NCBI GenBank assembly: GCA_000230935.2 | Contig: AGIQ01000002.1 | Span: forward strand, 1,798,001-1,862,000 | DNA length: 64,000 bases | Origin: Mycolicibacterium rhodesiae JS60 | GTDB lineage: Bacteria; Actinomycetota; Actinomycetes; Mycobacteriales; Mycobacteriaceae | Direction of reading: 5' to 3' | Shown: in pieces, positions 18,648 through 27,576 of the stretch | How the letters are laid out: each line of letters starts with the position of its first letter | Numbering within the stretch: position 1 is the first letter of the stretch | Notes under the pieces: model-generated | What the model was told of the DNA's origin: nothing | Seen by the model: only the letters and a program-made list of their open reading frames with translations | The model's database searches: none | Program-made: the position numbers and the translations under genes

Positions 18648-19537
18648 GCGACGCTGGCATGAGAGGCCCGGTCGCGTGGTGGAAAGACCCGTGGCGGCCA
18701 CCGCGGATCCTGCAGGCGGTCACCGTCGGTTACCTGATCTGGTCGCTGCTACCGGTGCTGATCGCGGTGATTTTCTCCTTCAACGACGGCAGGTCACGGA
18801 CCAACTGGCAGGGCTTCTCGTTCCGCTGGTACTGGGGCGACGCGACGAAGTCGGTGTGGCACGATGCCTCGCTGCACACCGCACTGCTGCAGACGCTGAA
18901 GCTCGGTGTGATCACCACGCTGATCACGGTGCCGCTCGGCGTGCTGTTCGCCATCGGGATCGACCGCTGGCGGGGGCGGCTGCCCGCCGGGGCCAATCTG
19001 CTGATGCTGGTGTCCTTCGTGGTTCCCGAGGTGCTGCTGGCCGTCGCTCTGCTGTTCGTGATGACGTCACTGGCGCTGCCGATCGGGCTGGGTACCTCCG
19101 CGCAGGTGATCGGTCTTGTCACCTTTCAGATCGCCTATCCGGCCGTGTTGGTGCGCGCGCGGCTGGCGACGATCGGCAACCAATATGAAGAAGCGGCAAT
19201 GGATTTGGGCGCTTCGCCGATGGAAGCGCTGCGCCGGGTGACGGTGCCGATGCTGTTCCCGGCGATCTTCGCCAGCACGGTGCTGGTGTTCGCCGACGTC
19301 ATCGATGACTTCGTGCTGGTGCGCTACCTCTCCGGAAACGCCTCGACCGAGCCGGTCTCGGTGAAGATCTACAACACCGCCCGCGCCGCGCCGACCCCGG
19401 CGCTCAACGCGCTGGCGACAATGCTGCTGCTGGCGGCGCTGGTCGCAGTGACCGTCGGATATCTGGTGTACCGCCGCCTGACTCGCGGCGATGATTCCAC
19501 CCGCGGCGGGATTGCCGCGTTCGCGGGCGAGGCCTAG
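18644..19537 (+). CDS. ABC transporter permease, PotC-like
   Basis: A 297-residue permease with about six membrane segments and the EAA loop YEEAAMDLGASPMEALRRVT. Its ATG overlaps the stop of the PotB-like gene. This completes a polyamine-type importer whose substrate is unknown. The Rieske oxygenase gene begins 10 bases after its stop, so imported substrate may be passed directly to oxidation. Confidence 0.92.
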   Translation: MSDAGMRGPVAWWKDPWRPPRILQAVTVGYLIWSLLPVLIAVIFSFNDGRSRTNWQGFSFRWYWGDATKSVWHDASLHTALLQTLKLGVITTLITVPLGVLFAIGIDRWRGRLPAGANLLMLVSFVVPEVLLAVALLFVMTSLALPIGLGTSAQVIGLVTFQIAYPAVLVRARLATIGNQYEEAAMDLGASPMEALRRVTVPMLFPAIFASTVLVFADVIDDFVLVRYLSGNASTEPVSVKIYNTARAAPTPALNALATMLLLAALVAVTVGYLVYRRLTRGDDSTRGGIAAFAGEA

Positions 19538-19546
19538 TCTGACTGT

Positions 19547-20695
19547 ATGTTCAAACAGACTCCGGCACCGGTACCCGCCGACGATCTCGCCGCCTCCCTC
19601 GCGCCGTTCGGGCAATCCCGGATGCTGCCGCGGGAGGCGTACGTCGACCCGGCCGTGTTCGAGTGGGAGAAGCACAACATCTTCTCCGGCTGGCACTGCG
19701 TGGGTCACGCCAGCGACCTGGACGGCGCCGGTGCTCAGAAGGCCGTGGGCTCGGGCGCCGACGGAATCCTGTTGGTGCGCGGCGAGGACAACAAGGTGCG
19801 CGCATTCGCCAACGTGTGCCGCCACCGCGGCCACGAGATGCTGGCGTGCGGCGCGACGGCCAAGCGGCGCGGCATCGTCTGCCCCTATCATTCGTGGTCC
19901 TACAAGCTCGACGGTCAATTGCGCAGGGCGCCAACCTTTGACACGGCCGAAGGATTCGACGCCGGTCAGTTCGGGCTGGCGGAACTGCGCCTCGTGGACT
20001 GGCATGGCTACCTGTTCGTCGACCCCAGCGGCCGCGACTCCGACTTCGACCTGCACGTCGCGGGCATGGAAGACGTCATCAGCCCCTACCGCCCGGAGGA
20101 CCTCACCGTGGTGGCGCGGCACTCCTACGAGCTCGAGACCAACTGGAAGGTGATCGTCGAGAATTACCAGGAGTGCTACCACTGCTCGACGATTCACCCC
20201 GAACTGTCCAAGATCAGTCCACCCACCAGTGGTGAGAACCTCGACCTGCCCGGCGACTGGATCGGCGGCTGGATGGGCATGATCGACGAGGCCGAGACGA
20301 TGTCGCTGAGCGGGCGCAGCGGCGGCGTCGCGATCAAGGGCCTGTCCGAACAGGAACTGCGCACCGTGATGTACCTGGTGGGATTTCCCAACCTGTTGGT
20401 GAGCCTGCACCCCGACTACGTGATGACGCACATGATGATGCCGTTGGCCGTCGACCGCACCCACGTCGAATGTGCTTGGGCCTTCCCGAAAGAAGCGTTG
20501 GACAAACCCGATTTCGATCCGTCGTACGCGGTGGATTTCTGGGACCTGACCAACCGGCAGGACTGGGCGGCCTGCGAATCGGTGCAACGCGGCCTGAGCT
20601 CCCCGCACGCCCGCCCGGGGCCGCTGGCTCCCGATGAAGACGGCGTCTACCAGTTCGTCACCCGGGTTGCCCGCGCCTACGCCGGGTCTGATTGA
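19547..20695 (+). CDS. Rieske-type ring-hydroxylating/amine oxygenase, alpha subunit
   Basis: A 382-residue oxygenase. The Rieske [2Fe-2S] ligands are in CRHRGHEM and CPYHSWSY in the first 120 residues. The mononuclear iron site follows in NWKVIVENYQECYHC and IHPELSK. The family includes aromatic dioxygenases and also choline, carnitine and glycine-betaine monooxygenases. Since it is the last gene of the polyamine-type transport operon, N-dealkylation or C-N cleavage of an amine is a reasonable guess. No reductase partner is visible nearby. Confidence 0.88.
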   Translation: MFKQTPAPVPADDLAASLAPFGQSRMLPREAYVDPAVFEWEKHNIFSGWHCVGHASDLDGAGAQKAVGSGADGILLVRGEDNKVRAFANVCRHRGHEMLACGATAKRRGIVCPYHSWSYKLDGQLRRAPTFDTAEGFDAGQFGLAELRLVDWHGYLFVDPSGRDSDFDLHVAGMEDVISPYRPEDLTVVARHSYELETNWKVIVENYQECYHCSTIHPELSKISPPTSGENLDLPGDWIGGWMGMIDEAETMSLSGRSGGVAIKGLSEQELRTVMYLVGFPNLLVSLHPDYVMTHMMMPLAVDRTHVECAWAFPKEALDKPDFDPSYAVDFWDLTNRQDWAACESVQRGLSSPHARPGPLAPDEDGVYQFVTRVARAYAGSD

Positions 20696-20703
20696 TCGAC
20701 ACG

Positions 20704-20717
20704 GTGACGGCCGTCAC
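20704..20717. promoter_or_regulatory. Perfect palindrome GTGACGGCCGTCAC
   Basis: A 14-base perfect palindrome in the 95-base gap between the Rieske oxygenase and the acyl-AMP ligase. It could be a repressor or CRP-like site, or part of a weak terminator for the upstream operon. No T-run follows, so a protein site is more likely. Confidence 0.4.
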
Positions 20718-20729
20718 GTACGCGCCCAG

Positions 20730-20747
20730 ATATGATCGTAATCATAT
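20730..20747. promoter_or_regulatory. Inverted repeat ATATGAT-CGTA-ATCATAT
   Basis: A perfect 7-base inverted repeat with a 4-base spacer in an A+T-rich promoter region, 44-61 bases before the acyl-AMP ligase start. The symmetry and position suggest an operator for that gene. Confidence 0.5.
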
Positions 20748-20790
20748 GTCATTGCTGGTCAAGACATATAATTAGGCGAGCTAGTAGTGT

Positions 20791-22656
20791 TTGTTCGTGG
20801 GTTGGGATCGGGAATCTGGGCGTGACGACGCCGAAAGTCTGCTAGCGCCCTACGTCCAAACTGATGGCAGTGTCGCGATACCTGACGATGTCACGATCAC
20901 CTCGTTCTTCGCCCGCAACGCCGTGCGGTGGCAGCATCGGGCGGCCTATCGCTTCCTCGATTTCAGCGATGGCGAGGGACGTGCTGTCGAGCTGAGCTGG
21001 AATGGATTGGTCGACTCGGTGCGGGCCGTGGGCGCGCGACTTCAACAGGTTCTGACACCGGGCGACCGGGTGGCCATTCTCGCGCCGCAAGGCCTCGACT
21101 ATGTGGTGGGATTCTTTGCGGCGATTCATGCCGGCGCCATCGCGGTTCCGTTGTTCGCACCGACATTGTCCGGCCATGCGCAGCGGCTGCAGGCGGTCCT
21201 GGCCGATGCCGGCCCGACAGTCATTCTCACCACCACCGGTGCGGCCGAGTCGGTTCGGTCGTTCGTGCGCGCTGCGCCCGTCACCGAGCGCCCACGCCTG
21301 ATTGCGATCGATGCTGTACCCGACAGTCTGGCAACATCTTTCATCGGGCACTCGCAGTGCGCCGACGACACTGCCTATCTGCAATACACGTCAGGTTCCA
21401 CTCGTGATCCCGCTGGTGTCGAGATCACCCACCGTGCGGCGTGTACCAACCTGGTGCAGATGATCCTGGCCGGCGGGCTGGACATGGGCGTGCGCAGCGT
21501 CAGCTGGTTACCTCTCTATCACGACATGGGCTTGATGATGATCATGTTTCCGGCCTTGTGTGGTGGTCACATCACTTTGATGGACCCGATGGCGTTCGTT
21601 CGGCGGCCGCACCGGTGGATCGCCGCACTGGCAGAAGAATCCACACACGGACGGACGTTCGCTGCCGCACCGAATTTCGCCTTCGAGTTGGCCGCCGAGC
21701 GTGGATTGCCAAGGGGGGGAGAGCATCTGGATCTGAGCAACGTCGTTGGCTTGCTCAACGGGTCCGAGCCGGTCACGGTGGCGGCCATCGAGAAGTTCAC
21801 CACCGCCCTTGGCGAGTATGGCCTTCCGGCTACCGCCGTGAAACCGTCCTACGGGTTGGCTGAAGCAACCTTGTCGGTGGCCAGTATCGCCGCGGATACA
21901 AGCGCGAGTGTGCGGTGGTTCAACCGCGTCGCCCTGAGCGCCAAGCGCGCTGTGCAGGCAGTGCCAGGCGACCCTGACGCTGTTCCGCACGTCTCGTGCG
22001 GCCAGCCCATCCCCAGCGAATGGGTTGCGATCGTCGATCCCGATACCGGCGAGGAGCTTTCCGATCGCTGCGTCGGGGAGATCTGGGTGCACGGCAACAA
22101 CGTCGGCCGGGGTTACTGGGGACGTGAAGACGAAACCCGGCGGGTGTTCGGCAACAGACTGCGGTCCCGCCTGTCAGAAGACAGCCACGCCGACGGGGTC
22201 GCGGCCGACGCCTCGTGGCTGGCCACGGGTGACCTCGGCGTCTACGTCGACGGCGAGCTCTATATCACCGGACGGATCAAGGACCTGATCATCATCGACG
22301 GCGTCAACCACTACCCCCATGACATCGAAACCACCGTCGGGAAAGCCTCAAGGGCAATCCGCAGTGGCTATGTCGCGGCTTTTGCCGTCACCTCCGATGC
22401 GCTTCCGCAACCCGCTGGACGGTCCGGTGAACAGCTGGTGATCGTCGCCGAACGTGCTGTCGGCGCCGCTGGGGTAGACATCGACACAGTCGCCAGTGCC
22501 GTACGTGCCGCCGTCTCCCGTCACCACCATGTCCACGTGGCTGAGGTTCGGCTGGTGCCGGCCGGTTCGCTTGCGCGCACCACCAGTGGCAAGCTCGCTC
22601 GGCACGCCTGCCGGGCGGAGTATCTGCGTGGCCAGCGCGATCTCGCGTCGGCGTGA
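20791..22656 (+). CDS. Fatty-acyl-AMP ligase (FAAL-type FadD)
   Basis: A 621-residue adenylating enzyme of the FAAL class, which makes acyl-adenylates and usually hands them to an acyl carrier protein. Motifs are YTSGSTRDPAGVEITH (P-loop), WLPLYHDMGLMMIMF (typical of FAALs), PSYGLAEATLSV, ATGDLGVYVDGELYITGRIKDLIIIDGVNHYPHDIE and the C-terminal ARTTSGKLARHACR. No polyketide synthase or carrier protein is adjacent. The start is uncertain: TTG at 20791 or GTG at 20797, neither with a strong ribosome-binding site. Confidence 0.88.
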   Translation: MFVGWDRESGRDDAESLLAPYVQTDGSVAIPDDVTITSFFARNAVRWQHRAAYRFLDFSDGEGRAVELSWNGLVDSVRAVGARLQQVLTPGDRVAILAPQGLDYVVGFFAAIHAGAIAVPLFAPTLSGHAQRLQAVLADAGPTVILTTTGAAESVRSFVRAAPVTERPRLIAIDAVPDSLATSFIGHSQCADDTAYLQYTSGSTRDPAGVEITHRAACTNLVQMILAGGLDMGVRSVSWLPLYHDMGLMMIMFPALCGGHITLMDPMAFVRRPHRWIAALAEESTHGRTFAAAPNFAFELAAERGLPRGGEHLDLSNVVGLLNGSEPVTVAAIEKFTTALGEYGLPATAVKPSYGLAEATLSVASIAADTSASVRWFNRVALSAKRAVQAVPGDPDAVPHVSCGQPIPSEWVAIVDPDTGEELSDRCVGEIWVHGNNVGRGYWGREDETRRVFGNRLRSRLSEDSHADGVAADASWLATGDLGVYVDGELYITGRIKDLIIIDGVNHYPHDIETTVGKASRAIRSGYVAAFAVTSDALPQPAGRSGEQLVIVAERAVGAAGVDIDTVASAVRAAVSRHHHVHVAEVRLVPAGSLARTTSGKLARHACRAEYLRGQRDLASA

Positions 22657-22807
22657 CCCGCGGGGCTGATAATGTCAGGGCCGGGCGCGCAGGACCGCCC
22701 GATGTCCGCTCGAAGAGGCCCAGCCTCCCTGCCTTGATCGTTGACAGCTGACCGACCTCCTTCTCGGCCCGGCCTCGCGGACGCAGGGCACGTGAGAGGA
22801 GGCCGTC

Positions 22808-24037
22808 ATGGCCAGCACCCTGCCCGACAACCCGTCACTCGAGCGGTTGCGCTCGGATGCCCGCACTCTGCAACGCGGCGTCACATCCAACGACCGCGGG
22901 GCGGTCGAGATGATTCGTCGGTATCACCCGCGTCCCGATATCGCCCTGGAATACGAACGATTCCGTTTGCACGACGCACAACTGGTCGTCGCCCGCAGTT
23001 ACGGATTCAGCGGCTGGCCGGCTCTCGTCGGCTACTTGGCGATAGCCGCGGAGCTCGCGGTCGATCCCGCTGCCGGCAACGAGGACGCCATGAATGTGGC
23101 CGACCGGTTCTGCTCGTTGGCGTCGCTGCGTTACGACCACACCGACGCCCCACCACGATGGCAGTCGGCTGCCGACCTGTTTGACGCGAATCCTGATCTG
23201 CCACAACACCATATTTGGGCCGCAGCCTCGGCTGCCGACGCCGTGGCGCTGCGCCGTCACCTGGCGGGCCGTCCTGAGCTGGGCACCACGACGGGCGGCC
23301 CGTTCGGTTGGGTTCCGCTGCTCTACGTGTGCTACTCGCGGGTTCCGTTGTCCCGCAACGAAGATGACGTTCTCGCCGCGGCGGCGACACTTCTCGACGC
23401 CGGCGCCGATCCGAACTCCGGGTATCTGTGGCGGGCCATGTCGACACCGTTCACGGCCCTCACCGGGGTATTCGGTGAAGGTGAACAAGGACTTGGTCGC
23501 CAACCGCGACATCGGTTCGCGCCGGCATTGGCTCGACTGCTGTTGCAGCGCGGGGCCCACCCCGTCGACCAGCAGACGCTCTACAATCGGATGTTCCGCG
23601 CCGACGACTCGCACCTCGAGCTGCTATTCGACCACGGTCTCGCCGACGCCGGGCCGAGCCCGTGGGAGCGCCGGCTGGGGGAGGCGATGGAACCGCGGAA
23701 CCTGATGTGGCAACGCCAAATCGACTGGGCTGCCGGCCACGGCTTCGCGCAGCGGCTCGAGTTGCTGGCCCGCAACGGCATCGACGTCTCCGGAGCCGAG
23801 CTGGTCGAGCCGGAGTTTCCCGAAGAGCCCAATGTGCGCGACGCCGACGGTGCCACGCCACTGCACCACGCGGCGTGGAGCGGAGACCTGGATCTGATCC
23901 GTCGGCTTCTCGACGCGGGCGCCGACCCCACTCTCACCGACATGCGGTACGGGACGACGCCGTTGGGTTGGGCGCAGCACGCCTACCAGACCGAGGCGGC
24001 CGACTATCTGGACAGCTGGCAGACTCGCACGCTGTGA
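22808..24037 (+). CDS. Ankyrin-repeat protein
   Basis: A 409-residue cytoplasmic protein. The last third has clear ankyrin repeats (DGATPLHHAAWSGDLDLIRR followed by LLDAGADPTLTD and GTTPLGWAQHAYQTEAADYL). A less regular repeat around residue 190 (AAATLLDAGADPNSG) is also visible. The N-terminal part is a helical domain of unknown function with no enzyme motif. The ATG has GAGAGGAGG 6 bases upstream, a very strong site. It overlaps the patatin gene by 4 bases, so the two may work together as a regulatory or binding partner and a lipase. Confidence 0.85.
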   Translation: MASTLPDNPSLERLRSDARTLQRGVTSNDRGAVEMIRRYHPRPDIALEYERFRLHDAQLVVARSYGFSGWPALVGYLAIAAELAVDPAAGNEDAMNVADRFCSLASLRYDHTDAPPRWQSAADLFDANPDLPQHHIWAAASAADAVALRRHLAGRPELGTTTGGPFGWVPLLYVCYSRVPLSRNEDDVLAAAATLLDAGADPNSGYLWRAMSTPFTALTGVFGEGEQGLGRQPRHRFAPALARLLLQRGAHPVDQQTLYNRMFRADDSHLELLFDHGLADAGPSPWERRLGEAMEPRNLMWQRQIDWAAGHGFAQRLELLARNGIDVSGAELVEPEFPEEPNVRDADGATPLHHAAWSGDLDLIRRLLDAGADPTLTDMRYGTTPLGWAQHAYQTEAADYLDSWQTRTL

Positions 24038-24885
24038 CGACGAAACGAGCCCTGATCCTGGCCGGCGGCGGGATCGCCGGCATCGGCTGGGAGACCGGCG
24101 TCCTGCGCGGAATCGCCGACGAGGCGCCGGATACCGCGCGGGCGCTGCTGAGTTCCGATGTGCTGGTCGGCACCTCGGCCGGCGCCACGGTCGCGGCGCA
24201 GATCAGCAGCCCGATGTCGCTGGAGGAGCTCTTCGAACGCCAGATCGGGGACATCTCGTCCGAGATCGACTCCGGCGCCGACTTCGACGCGATCACCGCG
24301 TTGTTCATGTCGGCGGTGGCGCAGCCCGGTGAGGTCACGGAGAAACTGCAGCGCATCGGGGCCGTCGCGTTGAACGCGCCGACCGTGCCCGAGTCGGTAC
24401 GCCGGAAAGTCATCGAAGGGCGATTGCCCTCGCACGACTGGCCCGCACAAGATCTGCGCATCACCGCCATCGACACCGCGACCGGCGAGCTCGCGGTGTT
24501 CACCGCGTCCTCGGGCGTGCCACTGGTCGATGCGGTGGCCGCCAGCTGCGCGGTGCCGGGAACGTGGCCGCCGGTCACCATCGGCGACAAGCGCTATATG
24601 GACGGCGGGGTGAGCAGTTCGGTGCACACCGCGGTGGCCGGCGATTGCGCGACGGCGGTGGTGCTGGTGCCGGCCAGTGCGACCGCTCCGTCGCCGTTCA
24701 GCAGCGGCACCGCGGCCGAGATCGCCGCGTTCGGGGCGCGGACTTTCGCGGTCTTCGCCGACGATGCGTCGCTGGCGGCCTTCGGTCCCAATCTGCTCGA
24801 CCCACGGTGCCGACGGCCGTCGACGCTGGCCGGACGTGAACAAGGCCGCCGGGTGGCGGCCGCGGTCACGGAGTTTCTGGCGTGA
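24034..24885 (+). CDS. Patatin-like phospholipase
   Basis: A 283-residue lipid acyl hydrolase. It has the oxyanion-hole loop GGGIAGIGWE near residue 11, the nucleophile Ser48 in GTSAG, and the catalytic Asp in YMDGGVSSS. The GTG start overlaps the ankyrin stop codon (GTGA), and that start places the fold's first strand immediately at the N-terminus. No signal peptide is visible, so it should act in the cytoplasm or on the inner membrane face. Its end overlaps a second, convergent patatin gene by 20 bases. Confidence 0.88.
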   Translation: MTTKRALILAGGGIAGIGWETGVLRGIADEAPDTARALLSSDVLVGTSAGATVAAQISSPMSLEELFERQIGDISSEIDSGADFDAITALFMSAVAQPGEVTEKLQRIGAVALNAPTVPESVRRKVIEGRLPSHDWPAQDLRITAIDTATGELAVFTASSGVPLVDAVAASCAVPGTWPPVTIGDKRYMDGGVSSSVHTAVAGDCATAVVLVPASATAPSPFSSGTAAEIAAFGARTFAVFADDASLAAFGPNLLDPRCRRPSTLAGREQGRRVAAAVTEFLA

Positions 24886-25876
24886 TGATGATCTCCGGTC
24901 CGGTGTTGCGGTAGCCGTCCAGCGCTTTGGCGGCAAGTTCCCGACCGAGGTCGATCACCTCGGCGGCGCGGTGGAATTCCAAACTGCGGCAAGCTGTTCG
25001 GGGCACCTCGATCAGAAGGTCGGGTGGATAGGCCGCCATCTGGTGGCGGGCCAACGCGGCCTGCGCGATGTCGATGGTCCGGTTCATCACCGCGAAGCTG
25101 CCCAGTTTCGGGACGGGCTCGGGGTCCTCGGTGATGTCCTCGGCGTCCGAGCTGGTGCCGAACCGGCTCAGCATCGAGCGGGCGGCCGGCGTGTCCAAGA
25201 TGGAGCGCGCGGTGTTGGTGTCCAACAGCCCTGACGTACTGCGCAGCAGCCGGCCGAGCCATTCGGAGCTGGGGCTGGCCTCGGGGTCGGCCGGGGCAGC
25301 CGCGTCGTCGGGCGCGGGACCGGACAGGCTGACCGCGATGGTCACGTCGGCGTTGACCGCCGAGATCGGCGCCAACGGCAGCGGATCGAGGATCCCGCCG
25401 TCGGCCAGCAGCCGGCCATCGAGCACATGCGGGACGATGACACCCGGAATCGCGATCGAGGCGCGGATCGCGGCGTCGACCGGTCCACGCTGCAGCCACA
25501 CCGACTTGCCCGCGATCAGGTCGGTCGCCACCGCGGTGAAGGGGATCGGCAGGCTTTCGATGGTGGCGTCGCCGAGGATGTCGCGGACCGCGTCGAGGAT
25601 CTTCTCGGCCCGCAGCACACCGGCGGCCGTGATCGACGGGTCGAGTAGTCGCAGGACGGCCCGCTGCGTCAAGGTCTTGGCCCAGTCCGAGAATTCTTCG
25701 AGTGATCCGGCGGCGTGCAGACCGCCGACCAACGCGCCCATCGACGAGCCGGCGATACCGACGATTTCGTAACCGCGGTGCTGGAGTTCGTCGATCACAC
25801 CGATATGCGCGTACCCCCGTGCACCACCGCTACCGAGCGCCAGCGCGACCCGGCCTCTCGGGGATTTGTCGACCAT
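24866..25876 (-). CDS. Patatin-like phospholipase (RssA/NTE type)
   Basis: A 336-residue patatin. The glycine-rich oxyanion motif is GSGGARGYAHIGVI, the nucleophile is Ser45 in GSSMG, and the catalytic Asp is in LADGGILDPLP. The architecture is closer to RssA/NTE bacterial patatins than its convergent neighbour is. The start is taken at the ATG immediately before the conserved N-terminal strand; the open frame upstream runs through a terminator hairpin and is not coding. Membrane-lipid or lysophospholipid hydrolysis is likely; its true substrate is unknown. Confidence 0.88.
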   Translation of the reverse strand: MVDKSPRGRVALALGSGGARGYAHIGVIDELQHRGYEIVGIAGSSMGALVGGLHAAGSLEEFSDWAKTLTQRAVLRLLDPSITAAGVLRAEKILDAVRDILGDATIESLPIPFTAVATDLIAGKSVWLQRGPVDAAIRASIAIPGVIVPHVLDGRLLADGGILDPLPLAPISAVNADVTIAVSLSGPAPDDAAAPADPEASPSSEWLGRLLRSTSGLLDTNTARSILDTPAARSMLSRFGTSSDAEDITEDPEPVPKLGSFAVMNRTIDIAQAALARHQMAAYPPDLLIEVPRTACRSLEFHRAAEVIDLGRELAAKALDGYRNTGPEIIITPETP

Positions 25877-25913
25877 GGCTCCATTCTGCTCACTCCCGTC
25901 CACACGAACGGGA

Positions 25914-25939
25914 AAGGGCACCCCTTGCGGGGTGCCCTT
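25914..25939 (-). terminator. Rho-independent-type hairpin
   Basis: An 11-base perfect stem, AAGGGCACCCC and its complement, around the loop TTGC. It lies downstream of the small secreted-peptide gene and 38 bases upstream of the patatin ATG, so it terminates the former. It might also attenuate read-through into the patatin. Confidence 0.75.
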
Positions 25940-25970
25940 CCGTCGTCGGTGCGCGTCATCGCGCAGCCGG

Positions 25971-26156
25971 TTAGTCGCGCTGGATTGCGTCGATGGCGCC
26001 GATCTTGTCGCTGCCGACCATGTATCCCAACGAGTCGATTTGGGTGTGGCGGGCGTCACCGGACCCGCTGGGGGCGGCGGCCGCAGGGGCGGCCAAGCCG
26101 ATGACGAGCGCGCTCATCGCGGAACCCAGCAGGGTTGCGACTGCGAACTTGGTCAT
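25971..26156 (-). CDS. Small secreted peptide
   Basis: A 61-residue protein with a Sec signal peptide (VATLLGSAMSALVIGLAAP, cleavage likely after AAAA) and a mature part of about 32 residues with no cysteine. AGAAGG lies about 6 bases before the ATG. The signal region resembles a common group of small mycobacterial exported proteins, but the mature sequence is short and carries no motif I recognise. It has its own terminator and probably its own promoter. Confidence 0.7.
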   Translation of the reverse strand: MTKFAVATLLGSAMSALVIGLAAPAAAAPSGSGDARHTQIDSLGYMVGSDKIGAIDAIQRD

Positions 26157-26391
26157 TGTGTTGCCTTCTCTTGTTGTTTCTGCCAGTTACAAGGAAGTAA
26201 ACCGCGAGGTCAGGCAAATAATTCCACTGGCAGGAATCCGGTGGCGGTTGGCAGAAATCCGCCGTTGGTGGTCCATCCGACTGTGGCGGCGGCGCGTCGT
26301 CGCGAGCGGCGGCATCCGGGCGAGAATTGTTTCAGGCTGGGGTCGGGAAAGGCCTCTTCTCTAACAGCTAGCGCGGTCCCGGTGCTGCGGC
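26157..26391. other. Gene-poor spacer at the start of the accessory region
   Basis: About 235 bases that hold the promoter and leader of the secreted peptide and the 3' flank of the LLM gene. I see no coding frame with protein-like composition and no clear palindrome. Confidence 0.5.
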
Positions 26392-27528
26392 TCACGCACT
26401 CGGATGGCCACAGTGTGCTTCTGCGCGCCATGCTGCGGCCACAGCTGCATTCTGCGCGGGGGTGCTTCCGTAGGTAACGATCTCGTCGGCGCCGGCGTCG
26501 CGAAAGGACTTCAACTGTGCTACGCACTCGGACACGGTTCCGATCGCGCACGACGCCTTCATCCAACTCTCAGGTATTCCTCGAGCCGGAGCTACGAGTT
26601 CACTCCGGTGGTAGACGTTGTCGGCGATCGTGTCCAGGGCGACCAGTTGAGGATGGTTGCGAATCTTGGCGAGAGTTTCGTGGCTCCAGCCGTTGATGGT
26701 GCACAACGCTTCTCCCCAACTGGGTGTCTGCAGATAAGTCAGTGCTCGAGCGTGGCAGATCTCCAGCGTTTCTAGTTCGTCGAGTTCAGGCGCCGTGACG
26801 ACACACTGCGCGATACGCACCGTTGTGGGGTCGCGGCCAATGCGCTCGCACGCCGACCGGATCCGTTGCACCGCGGCAGCTGTTCCGTCAGGAGTCAGGT
26901 TTGGCACGAGCAGCACGCCATCCATGCAGTCTGCGATCACCTCCGCTGCGCGGGGTAATCCGAAGGTACCGAACCAGATCTTGGGATTCGGGCCTTCGTG
27001 CACATCGCCGAGGGCAAGCAAGGGATAGCTGCCCGCGGGCCCGTCGTAGCTGACGGTCTCACCGCGCCACAACCGATGGATGATCCTGACATAATCGCGC
27101 AGACCGGCAAACGTGCTCTCTCTGAGTCCTACCATCTCGAGGTTGTAGCGATCGCCTCGTCCCAGGCCCATGACGAATCGTGGGCCGAACGCGGCATGCA
27201 TAGTCGAGCCAAAGGCCGCAGCATGGAGCGGATTTCGTGCCGACGCGTTGAAAAGCCCAGTGGCTAGCTCGATCCGGCAGGTACGAGAACCGACCGCGCC
27301 AAGGAGCACTGCGCTCTCCTTGAGGTTCCACCGTTCCGAAACGAAGATGCGACGAAACCCGATCAGCTCTGCTTCCACTCCATCTTGAATACCCTGTGCG
27401 GGTGTTCGTCCCGAAGTCCGTGACGTCGGGTCGGACGATCCACGAACCCGTCCCGAGATCATGTAGGCGCTCAGGTCGTCAATGGTTTCCATGAGCGAAG
27501 ACGTCTGCGAGGCGAGTGTGTCGGCCAT
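26392..27528 (-). CDS. LLM-class F420-dependent oxidoreductase
   Basis: A 378-residue luciferase-like TIM-barrel enzyme. Family signs are the N-terminal region GFRRIFVSERWNLKE, RIELATGLFNASARNPLHAA and RFVMGLGRGDRY. It is similar to the MSMEG_2249-type group of F420-dependent enzymes, so a hydride transfer between F420 and a substrate is likely. It is the last gene of a three-gene operon (LLM, kinase-like, LLM) read from a promoter near 30.0 kb that has the 24-bp operator. Substrate unknown. Confidence 0.85.
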   Translation of the reverse strand: MADTLASQTSSLMETIDDLSAYMISGRVRGSSDPTSRTSGRTPAQGIQDGVEAELIGFRRIFVSERWNLKESAVLLGAVGSRTCRIELATGLFNASARNPLHAAAFGSTMHAAFGPRFVMGLGRGDRYNLEMVGLRESTFAGLRDYVRIIHRLWRGETVSYDGPAGSYPLLALGDVHEGPNPKIWFGTFGLPRAAEVIADCMDGVLLVPNLTPDGTAAAVQRIRSACERIGRDPTTVRIAQCVVTAPELDELETLEICHARALTYLQTPSWGEALCTINGWSHETLAKIRNHPQLVALDTIADNVYHRSELVAPARGIPESWMKASCAIGTVSECVAQLKSFRDAGADEIVTYGSTPAQNAAVAAAWRAEAHCGHPSA

Positions 27529-27576
27529 TGTCAGCGTGCCCCTTGCGTAGGAGAGAGAGTCGACATGTGTTCTGAT

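Noticed and set aside
19067..20608. Minus-strand frame of 513 codons opposite the permease and Rieske genes
   Set aside because: Histidine- and arginine-rich shadow without motifs; the plus-strand genes are unambiguous.
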